Shown here: one piece after another, positions 1 through 5,309 of the stretch
How positions within the stretch are numbered: the first letter of the stretch is position 1
How the letters are laid out: each line of letters starts with the position of its first letter
Assembly (NCBI GenBank): GCA_027484885.1
Contig: JAIXSD010000431.1
Location: forward strand, 1-6,544
Origin: Rubrivivax sp.
GTDB lineage: Bacteria > Pseudomonadota > Gammaproteobacteria > Burkholderiales > Burkholderiaceae_C
DNA: 6,544 bases
Reading direction: 5' to 3'
Notes under the pieces: generated by a model
Databases searched by the model: none
Seen by the model: only the letters and a program-made list of their open reading frames with translations
Told to the model about the DNA's origin: nothing
Translations under genes and position numbers: made by a program

Positions 1-993
<993 letters not shown>

Positions 994-1008
994 GATTTGT
1001 AAGGCCAC

Positions 1009-1084
1009 AGGGGCATAGCTCAATTGGCAGAGCGTCGGTCTCCAAAACCGAAGGTTGGGGGTTCGAGACCCTCTGCCCCTGCCA
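1009..1084 (+). tRNA. tRNA-Trp (anticodon CCA)
   Basis: A 76-base cloverleaf folds cleanly. The acceptor stem AGGGGCA (1009-1015) pairs with TGCCCCT (1074-1080). The anticodon stem TCGGT (1035-1039) pairs with ACCGA (1047-1051), and the loop CTCCAAA presents anticodon CCA at 1042-1044. The T-loop GTTCGAGAC is at 1061-1069. The discriminator G (1081) and the 3' CCA (1082-1084) are encoded. The sequence closely resembles E. coli tRNA-Trp. It begins 15 bases after the tuf stop codon with no terminator between, so it is probably co-transcribed with tuf and released by processing. Confidence 0.98.
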
Positions 1085-1127
1085 GCCGCCGCTGATCACG
1101 GAAGCTGGTTTGTTGGTCCAGGCATCG

Positions 1128-1156
1128 GCCCGCGGGAGTTCATCTCGGCGGGCTTT
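1128..1156 (+). terminator. Hairpin after tRNA-Trp, possible weak terminator or attenuator
   Basis: GCCCGC (1128-1133) pairs with GCGGGC (1148-1153). Inside, GAG (1136-1138) pairs with CTC (1144-1146) around the loop TTCAT. Only three T residues follow (1154-1156), so termination would be weak. The position between tRNA-Trp and secE suits either partial termination or a processing structure. The pairing is visible; the function is inferred. Confidence 0.4.
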
Positions 1157-1163
1157 GCTGCTA

Positions 1164-1181
1164 GTGGGTATTGCCACCCAC
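1164..1181 (+). other. Small stem-loop in the secE leader
   Basis: GTGGGT (1164-1169) pairs perfectly with ACCCAC (1176-1181) around a six-base loop, ATTGCC. No T-tract follows, so it is not a terminator. It lies about 50 bases before the secE start codon and may be a leader or mRNA-end structure. The remaining bases of the tRNA-Trp to secE gap show no convincing promoter. Confidence 0.35.
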
Positions 1182-1233
1182 ACCTCCGAAGAATTGAATG
1201 CGCAGCCCTCGTGCTGGGCATGGAACAGAATCA

Positions 1234-1617
1234 ATGTCGAATCCTCAAGTCGAAACCGTGACCTCCAGCGCCGACAAGGCCAAGCTGGGTGTTGCTGCCG
1301 TGTTGCTGGCTGCCGCGCTGTTCGCGTACTACTTCTTGGCCAAGCAAGGTCAGTGGGTTCAGTGGGGTGCTTTGCTGGTGTTGTTGGTGGCGGCGCTCGC
1401 GGCTTTCTTTACCTCTGAGGCTGGCAAGTCGTTGATCGCTTATGGTCGTGATTCGAGCCGCGAAGTGCGCAAGGTCGTGTGGCCGACGCACAAGGAAGCG
1501 CGCCAGATGACCGGGTATGTGTTTGCCTTTGTCGTGGTGATGGCTTTGTTCCTCTGGATCACGGACAAGACCCTGGAATGGGTGATTTACGACTTGATTC
1601 TGGGTTGGAAGCGTTGA
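1234..1617 (+). CDS. secE: SecE, preprotein translocase subunit
   Basis: SecE is the small clamp subunit of the SecYEG channel in the inner membrane. The ATG at 1234 gives 127 residues and starts MSNPQVETV. It is preferred over the in-frame ATG at 1198 because a GGA element lies at 1222-1224, nine bases upstream, and because the N-terminus then matches the betaproteobacterial SecE form as I recall it. Three hydrophobic segments are seen, at about residues 18-36, 44-60 and 94-110. This is the three-helix arrangement of proteobacterial SecE. Between helices 2 and 3 is the conserved cytoplasmic amphipathic segment, RDSSREVRKVVWPTHKE (72-88), with the hallmark VVWPT. The C-terminus is TLEWVIYDLILGWKR. 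It is followed by nusG after 85 bases, the usual secE-nusG pair. Confidence 0.96.
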   Translation: MSNPQVETVTSSADKAKLGVAAVLLAAALFAYYFLAKQGQWVQWGALLVLLVAALAAFFTSEAGKSLIAYGRDSSREVRKVVWPTHKEARQMTGYVFAFVVVMALFLWITDKTLEWVIYDLILGWKR

Positions 1618-1630
1618 CCGAATCGTGAAC

Positions 1631-1650
1631 AGACGCCTGCGGGCGTCTTT
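1631..1650 (+). terminator. Compact hairpin between secE and nusG, possible attenuator
   Basis: AGACGCC (1631-1637) pairs perfectly with GGCGTCT (1642-1648) around a TGCG loop, followed directly by TT and then CG. The seven-pair GC-rich stem starts 13 bases after the secE stop codon. The T-run including the last stem base is only three, so this would be an inefficient intrinsic terminator. A partial terminator or an mRNA 3'-end stabiliser are both possible. The stem is certain; the role is inferred. Confidence 0.5.
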
Positions 1651-1702
1651 CGCGCTGGAACTGAGCCGCAAGGCAAGCGTTGTAGAGCGTTGAAGGATTG
1701 CA

Positions 1703-2290
1703 ATGACTGAAGAACAAGGCACTGTCGTGACCGAGGCTGATGCAGCCCCCGCCGGGCTTCCCAAGCGCTGGTATGTGGTGCACGCCTATTCAGGCATGGA
1801 AAAAGCTGTCGAGCGCAATCTGCGTGAGCGCATCGATCGCGCCGGCATGCAAGACAAATTCGGTCGCATCCTGGTGCCGACCGAAGAAGTGGTCGAACTG
1901 AAGAACGGCAAGAAGGCCGTGACTGAGCGTCGTTTCTTCCCTGGGTATGTGCTGGTGGAAATGGCGATGGAAGACGACACCTGGCACTTGGTCAAGCACA
2001 CCTCGAAGGTGACGGGCTTTGTGGGTGGTGCAAAGAACCGCCCGGCGCCGATTTCTGAGTCTGAGGTCATGAAGATCGTCAGCCAGATGCAAGAAGGTGT
2101 TGAGAAGCCCCGGCCCAAGGTCGAGTGGATGGTGGGCGAAATCGTGCGCGTCAAGGAAGGCCCGTTCACGGACTTCAATGGCGCCATCGAAGACGTCAAC
2201 TACGACAAGTCCAAGGTTCGCGTGTCGGTCACCATCTTCGGTCGTGCCACGCCGGTGGAGCTGGACTTCTCGCAAGTCGAGAAGGTCTGA
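1703..2290 (+). CDS. nusG: NusG, transcription elongation/termination factor
   Basis: NusG binds the clamp of RNA polymerase with its N-terminal domain. Its C-terminal KOW domain binds either Rho or ribosomal protein S10, which links transcription with termination or with translation. The 195-residue product has the NGN domain at about residues 21-130 ([20 protein letters not shown], then [12 protein letters not shown] at 76-87 and VTGFVGG at 103-109). The KOW domain spans about 143-195 ([17 protein letters not shown], then [18 protein letters not shown]). The conserved Phe of IFGRATP, which in E. coli NusG contacts S10, is present at 179. The N-terminal extension of about 20 residues accounts for most of the extra length over the 181-residue E. 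coli protein. The ATG is preceded by AAGGA (1693-1697) five bases away. All key motifs are intact. Confidence 0.98.
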   Translation: MTEEQGTVVTEADAAPAGLPKRWYVVHAYSGMEKAVERNLRERIDRAGMQDKFGRILVPTEEVVELKNGKKAVTERRFFPGYVLVEMAMEDDTWHLVKHTSKVTGFVGGAKNRPAPISESEVMKIVSQMQEGVEKPRPKVEWMVGEIVRVKEGPFTDFNGAIEDVNYDKSKVRVSVTIFGRATPVELDFSQVEKV

Positions 2291-2477
2291 TCGGCGTCAA
2301 GAGATCAAGAGCCTGACAGGGCTCGCGTCGTTCGCAAGAGTGGCGCATCCTGTCCGTAGTCAGCCCGCGACGAGACGCGGGCAAGAGGAGCAAGGGTAAG
2401 AGGCGATCAGCCTTCAGCCCCTTGCGCTAGCACTCAAGAGTTGCGGCGAGGCCGCTGCGGCTCTTTCAGGAGAAATC
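2291..2477 (+). promoter_or_regulatory. Structured leader of rplK-rplA
   Basis: This 187-base gap contains no gene but at least three possible stem-loops. GAGCC (2309-2313) pairs with GGCTC (2320-2324). GCCCGCG (2363-2369) pairs perfectly with CGCGGGC (2376-2382) around ACGAGA. A GC-rich element at 2443-2463 ends just before the ribosome binding site AGGAGA (2468-2473). In E. coli the rplK leader is where L1 binds to repress translation of both L11 and L1, and the same is likely here, but I cannot point to an L1 site with confidence. CTGACA (2313-2318) resembles a -35 box, but no good -10 follows, so no promoter is called. Confidence 0.5.
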
Positions 2478-2909
2478 ATGGCCAAGAAAATTGTCGGCTT
2501 TATCAAGCTGCAAGTCGCGGCAGGCAAGGCCAATCCTTCGCCTCCGGTCGGTCCGGCGCTGGGTCAGCGCGGTCTGAACATCATGGAATTCTGCAAGGCG
2601 TTCAACGCTCAGACCCAAGGCCACGAGCCGGGTATGAAGTTGCCGGTGGTCATCACCGCCTTCGCAGACAAGAGCTTCACCTTCGTGATCAAGTCGCCCC
2701 CGGCGACCGCCCTGATCAAGAAGGCTGCCAAGATCGAAAAGGGTTCGCAAAAGGCCCACCTCGAGAAGGTTGGCAAGCTGACCCGTGCCCAGCTGGAAGA
2801 AATCGCCAAGATCAAGGTCAAGGACTTGACCGCCGCTGATCTGGACGCCGCTGTTCGTACGATTGCTGGTTCCGCTCGCTCGATGGGCGTGCTGGTGGAG
2901 GGTGTCTGA
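2478..2909 (+). CDS. rplK: 50S ribosomal protein L11
   Basis: L11 binds 23S rRNA at the base of the factor-binding stalk and takes part in GTPase factor action and in RelA activation of the stringent response. The 143-residue product has the normal length. The N-terminal domain (about 1-70) contains the signature [14 protein letters not shown] (19-32). Its prolines 22, 23 and 26 lie in the region that binds thiopeptide antibiotics with rRNA. It continues with [13 protein letters not shown]. The C-terminal rRNA-binding domain (about 75-141) includes [17 protein letters not shown] and the terminal [13 protein letters not shown]. The ATG is set by AGGAGA at 2468-2473. rplA begins one base after its stop codon. 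Confidence 0.98.
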   Translation: MAKKIVGFIKLQVAAGKANPSPPVGPALGQRGLNIMEFCKAFNAQTQGHEPGMKLPVVITAFADKSFTFVIKSPPATALIKKAAKIEKGSQKAHLEKVGKLTRAQLEEIAKIKVKDLTAADLDAAVRTIAGSARSMGVLVEGV

Positions 2910-2910
2910 A

Positions 2911-3618
2911 ATGGCAAAGCTGACTAAACGCCAAAAGGCCCTGCAAGGCAAGGTCGAAACCACCAAGCTGTACCCCCTGGGTGAAGCGCTGGCCCTGGTG
3001 AAGAGCCTGGCCACTGCCAAGTTTGACGAGTCCATCGACGTGGCCGTGCAACTGGGCGTGGATGCCAAGAAGTCTGACCAAGTCGTTCGCGGCGCGGTCG
3101 TGATGCCTCACGGTCTGGGCAAGACCAAGCGCGTTGCCGTGTTCGCCCAAGGCGCCAAGGCTGAAGAAGCCAAGGCTGCCGGCGCAGACGTGGTCGGCAT
3201 GGAAGACCTGGCCGAGCGCATCAAGGCGGGCGACATGCCCTTCGACGTGGTGATCGCTTCGCCCGACACCATGCGTATCGTCGGTACCCTGGGTCAAGTG
3301 CTGGGTCCCCGTGGCCTGATGCCTAACCCCAAGGTTGGCACCGTCACCCCCGATGTGGCTACCGCTGTCAAGAACGCCAAGGCTGGTCAAGTTCAGTTCC
3401 GCGTGGACAAGGGTGGCATCATTCACGGCACCCTGGGTCGTCGCTCGTTCGAGAACGACAAGCTGGAAGGCAATCTGCGTGCGCTGATCGAAGCCCTGAA
3501 CAAGGCCAAGCCGGCCAGCAGCAAGGGTGTTTACCTGCGCAAGGTGGCGATCTCCTCCACGATGGGCGTTGGCGCCCGCGTGGATGTGGCCAGCATCAAC
3601 GCACAAGCTTCGGCCTGA
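2911..3618 (+). CDS. rplA: 50S ribosomal protein L1
   Basis: L1 forms the mobile stalk beside the E site and helps release deacylated tRNA. In E. coli it also represses its own operon by binding the rplK leader. The product from ATG 2911 has 235 residues, one more than E. coli L1, and starts [15 protein letters not shown]. An upstream in-frame ATG at 2863 would overlap rplK and is rejected. The signature [15 protein letters not shown] is at 131-145, followed by [20 protein letters not shown] (161-180) and the C-terminal [14 protein letters not shown]. The ribosome binding site GGAGG (2897-2901) sits inside the last rplK codons. Together with the one-base gap this points to translational coupling of L1 to L11. 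Confidence 0.98.
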   Translation: MAKLTKRQKALQGKVETTKLYPLGEALALVKSLATAKFDESIDVAVQLGVDAKKSDQVVRGAVVMPHGLGKTKRVAVFAQGAKAEEAKAAGADVVGMEDLAERIKAGDMPFDVVIASPDTMRIVGTLGQVLGPRGLMPNPKVGTVTPDVATAVKNAKAGQVQFRVDKGGIIHGTLGRRSFENDKLEGNLRALIEALNKAKPASSKGVYLRKVAISSTMGVGARVDVASINAQASA

Positions 3619-3642
3619 TCGGTCGCAAGCAAATTCGATTGA

Positions 3643-3669
3643 AATGCGGCGCTGGTCTGGCGCTGCATT
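3643..3669 (+). other. Ten-pair stem-loop just after rplA
   Basis: AATGCGGCGC (3643-3652) pairs with GCGCTGCATT (3660-3669) over ten positions, with one G-T wobble and the loop TGGTCTG. It begins 24 bases after the rplA stop codon. No T-tract follows, so it is more likely an mRNA processing or stabilising structure than a terminator. Confidence 0.5.
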
Positions 3670-3884
3670 GATGAATTGGTGGGGCGTCGGCGAATTCCGG
3701 TTCGCTGGCGCGTCATCCAAGACCGTTGGTGCGAAGCACGAGCCCTCGCGGCTGCTGTGTTTTGCTTAATCAGTGAGCATCAGGCGCAAGCCCGGTGTCA
3801 CGGCCAACGCAGATGGCGGTCCCGCTGAAAGGAATTGAAGAGCCGCAAGGCTTGGGTTTCCTGACAGAAGGTCGCTGAATCCCC

Positions 3885-3920
3885 GTGTGTCGGATGCCGC
3901 AAGGCGGAAGACACGTTTTT
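3885..3920 (+). promoter_or_regulatory. Hairpin with T5 tract next to the rplJ ribosome binding site
   Basis: GTGTC (3887-3891) pairs with GACAC (3910-3914), extendable by two G-T wobbles. An inner helix, TGCC (3895-3898) with GGCG (3903-3906), is capped by GCAA, a GNRA-type tetraloop. Between the helices, GGA (3892-3894) faces GAA (3907-3909), which allows three consecutive G-A pairs. Five T residues follow at 3916-3920, only two bases before GAGGAG (3923-3928). The layout could serve as an intrinsic attenuator or as a protein-binding site controlling ribosome access. The alternative inner pairing CCGC/GCGG (3897-3900 with 3904-3907) cannot be excluded. Confidence 0.5.
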
Positions 3921-3922
3921 GT

Positions 3923-3928
3923 GAGGAG
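3923..3928 (+). promoter_or_regulatory. Ribosome binding site that fixes the TTG start of rplJ
   Basis: GAGGAG lies six bases before TTG at 3935. No in-frame ATG or GTG lies near it. The first internal Met is at residue 76, far inside the conserved protein. The strong site and the homology starting at SLNRNEK together make TTG the start. Confidence 0.85.
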
Positions 3929-3934
3929 TAGACC

Positions 3935-4456
3935 TTGAGTCTCAATCGCAACGAGAAGGCAACCGTCGTCTCCGAAGTGGCCGCCCAGGCAGCCAAGTCG
4001 CAGACCCTGGCGCTGGCCGAGTACCGTGGCCTCACCGTTGAAGCCTTGAACAAGCTGCGCGTCACCGCGCGTGCCCAAGGTGTGTATCTTCACGTGCTGA
4101 AGAACACCCTGGCTCGCCGTGCTGTTGCTGGCACCCCGTTCGAAGCTGCTGCGGAGAGCATGGTCGGCCCGCTGATCTACGGTTTTTCCGAGGACGCGGT
4201 CGCTGCCGCGAAGGTCATCGCTGACTTCGCCAAGACCAACGACAAGCTCGTCGTCAAGGGTGGCGCCTACGGTGGCAAGGCTCTGGATGCCAATGGCATC
4301 AAGGCCCTGGCATCCGTGCCCAGCAAGGAAGTCTTGCTGTCGCAAATCGCTGGCCTGCTGCTGTCGCCGGTGCAACGCACCGCGGCCGTGCTGGCAGCTC
4401 TGGCTCAGCAAAAGGGCGGTGGCGCAGAAGCCCCGGCCGAAACTGCTGCAGCCTGA
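3935..4456 (+). CDS. rplJ: 50S ribosomal protein L10 (TTG start)
   Basis: L10 anchors the L7/L12 dimers to 23S rRNA at the stalk base, and as the L10-L12 complex it represses its own mRNA. The 173-residue product starts (M)[14 protein letters not shown] and is a little longer than E. coli L10 (165). The rRNA-binding globular domain is seen in [18 protein letters not shown] (25-42), [11 protein letters not shown] (54-64) and [16 protein letters not shown] (78-93). The C-terminal helix that carries L12 dimers lies at about 135-160 ([28 protein letters not shown]), followed by a short tail rich in Gly and Ala. The start codon is TTG, which is rare for such a highly expressed protein. rplL follows after 48 bases. 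Confidence 0.97.
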   Translation: MSLNRNEKATVVSEVAAQAAKSQTLALAEYRGLTVEALNKLRVTARAQGVYLHVLKNTLARRAVAGTPFEAAAESMVGPLIYGFSEDAVAAAKVIADFAKTNDKLVVKGGAYGGKALDANGIKALASVPSKEVLLSQIAGLLLSPVQRTAAVLAALAQQKGGGAEAPAETAAA

Positions 4457-4504
4457 AGCGCGTAGCCCCGTACTCTGCAATCTATCTGTTATTAGGAAAC
4501 TATC

Positions 4505-4885
4505 ATGGCATTCGATAAAGACGCATTCCTGGCCGCTCTGGACAGCATGACCGTTCTGGAACTGAACGATCTGGTCAAGGCAATTGAAGAGAAGTTCGGC
4601 GTGTCCGCCGCTTCGATGGCTGCTCCTGCTGCTGGCGGCGCTGCTGCTGGTGGCGCTGCTGCCGCTGAAGAAAAGACCGAGTTCAACGTCGTGCTGACCG
4701 AAGCCGGCGCCAACAAGGTGTCCGTCATCAAGGCCGTGCGCGAAATCACCGGTCTGGGTCTGAAGGAAGCCAAGGACCTGGTCGACGGCGCTCCCAAGGC
4801 TGTCAAGGAAGGTGTTGCCAAGGCCGACGCCGAAGCCGCCAAGAAGAAGCTGGAAGAAGCCGGCGCCAAGGTCGAAATCAAGTAA
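4505..4885 (+). CDS. rplL: 50S ribosomal protein L7/L12
   Basis: L7/L12 is the flexible stalk protein, present in several copies per ribosome, that recruits and stimulates EF-Tu, EF-G, IF2 and release factors. The 126-residue product shows the N-terminal dimerisation and L10-binding domain (1-33, [19 protein letters not shown]). An Ala/Gly hinge follows (about 34-54, [18 protein letters not shown]). The C-terminal factor-binding domain (about 58-126) holds the conserved [28 protein letters not shown] (70-97). The start ATG is preceded by AGGA (4494-4497) seven bases away. Having its own good ribosome binding site fits the need for more L12 than L10. The hinge is coded mostly with GCT Ala codons. 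Confidence 0.98.
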   Translation: MAFDKDAFLAALDSMTVLELNDLVKAIEEKFGVSAASMAAPAAGGAAAGGAAAAEEKTEFNVVLTEAGANKVSVIKAVREITGLGLKEAKDLVDGAPKAVKEGVAKADAEAAKKKLEEAGAKVEIK

Positions 4886-4892
4886 TTGGCTT

Positions 4893-4922
4893 GGGGGCGA
4901 GCTGCCTGGCAGCTTCGCTCCC
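4893..4922 (+). other. Thirteen-pair hairpin after rplL, possible processing site
   Basis: GGGGGCGA (4893-4900) pairs with TCGCTCCC (4915-4922), with one G-T wobble. GCTGC (4901-4905) pairs with GCAGC (4909-4913) around CTG, and one T (4914) is bulged. It begins seven bases after the rplL stop codon. No T-tract follows. In E. coli the rplL-rpoB gap contains an RNase III processing hairpin and a separate attenuator; this element is a candidate for the former by position and shape only. Confidence 0.55.
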
Positions 4923-5021
4923 ATCGACCCGGCTGCAAGCTGGTGTTGTATGTGCGCTGGCCCCCTGCCTGACGAGGATTGGGGTAGGGCAGCGAACCGC
5001 AAGACGGTGGCTTGGAGCCTG

Positions 5022-5060
5022 AAAGGGGTAGGTCTGATGACCTCCCCCTTTTGCTGTTTT
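5022..5060 (+). terminator. Strong intrinsic terminator-like hairpin between rplL and rpoB (attenuator)
   Basis: AAAGGGG (5022-5028) pairs with CCCCTTT (5045-5051). After one T-C mismatch, AGGTC (5030-5034) pairs with GACCT (5039-5043) around the loop TGAT. The stem runs into TTTT (5049-5052), and a second TTTT follows at 5057-5060. This is the best intrinsic terminator in the window. As rpoB lies downstream with no convincing promoter in between, the likely role is partial termination, which lowers rpoB transcription relative to rplJL, as known for the E. coli operon. Confidence 0.7.
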
Positions 5061-5309
5061 AGGGGTTAGTCCTGTTGAGAATAGTTGAAAGCTTCGCGCG
5101 AGGTATGATGCGCGGTTCTTTCAAGTGTTCTCTGATCCGACTGCAGAGAGCCGGTTTGGTCGGACTTCGGTTCACATGAGCATGTGACCGGGGTTGTCCG
5201 CCAGCGGTTGGTAGTGGCCAACCACCAAGCGCGAGCGCAATGCTCGAGTAGCCAGTCGCCGACGAAGCCCGTCCCACGGCCAGGGGTGGGCTCTCGACAC
5301 GGAGTGTTT
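5061..5309 (+). promoter_or_regulatory. Long structured 5' leader of rpoB
   Basis: No gene lies in these 249 bases, but stem-loops are dense. CCGAC (5137-5141) can pair with GTCGG (5159-5163), and a larger stem-loop spans 5161-5200. GGTTGG (5206-5211) pairs with CCAACC (5218-5223), CGAGC (5232-5236) with GCTCG (5242-5246), and CCCAC (5273-5277) with GTGGG (5286-5290). The rpoB ribosome binding site GGAG (5301-5304) follows. In E. coli rpoB translation is autoregulated by RNA polymerase through its leader; whether this leader does the same is not shown. A -10-like TATGAT is at 5104-5109, but no -35 box stands at proper spacing. Confidence 0.45.
5161..5200 (+). other. Large stem-loop in the rpoB leader
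   Basis: The outer stem CGGAC (5161-5165) pairs with GTCCG (5196-5200). The inner stem CGGT (5168-5171) pairs with ACCG (5187-5190), and after one bulged T, CACAT (5173-5177) pairs with ATGTG (5182-5186) around the loop GAGC. The stem is about 14 pairs in total, interrupted by a TT/GGGTT internal loop. No T-tract follows. Its base overlaps the partner of an upstream alternative stem (5137-5141), so the two folds compete. Confidence 0.5.

Larger units (their letters stand above)
3717..3934 (+). promoter_or_regulatory. Putative L10 leader: autoregulatory mRNA leader of rplJ-rplL
   Basis: The 316-base gap between rplA and rplJ has no gene. Its last 220 bases look like the known L10 leader, which the L10(L12)4 complex binds to repress rplJ translation. 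Two blocks, GACCGTTGGTGCGAAGCA (3721-3738) and GCTTAATC (3764-3771), resemble the order of blocks in the E. coli leader as I remember it. Local pairings include GTGC/GCAC (3729-3732 with 3736-3739) and AGCC/GGCT (3741-3744 with 3750-3753). A GCAA-capped AGCC/GGCT hairpin lies at 3841-3852, and an irregular hairpin at 3885-3916 ends beside the ribosome binding site. The assignment rests on position, remembered sequence blocks and structure. A covariance-model match would settle it. Confidence 0.6.

Noticed and set aside
2313..2341. Possible rplK promoter (CTGACA with a weak -10 17 bases later)
   Set aside because: The -10 position reads AAGAGT, only three matches to consensus, so the pair is not convincing.
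2818..3720. 300-codon open frame on the - strand opposite rplA
   Set aside because: The same explanation: it is antisense to a certain ribosomal protein gene and has no family resemblance.
3527..3769. 80-codon open frame on the + strand running from the end of rplA into the rplJ leader
   Set aside because: It is out of frame with rplA, lacks a convincing ribosome binding site and ends inside the putative L10 leader.
3770..5002. 410-codon open frame on the - strand opposite rplJ and rplL
   Set aside because: It covers two certain genes and their leaders on the other strand; its protein is low in complexity and resembles nothing known. Strong codon bias in GC-rich genes creates such antisense frames.
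5176..5187. Three-codon mini-frame ATG AGC ATG TGA in the rpoB leader
   Set aside because: It has no ribosome binding site and lies within a stem-loop; it is more simply explained as part of the RNA hairpin.
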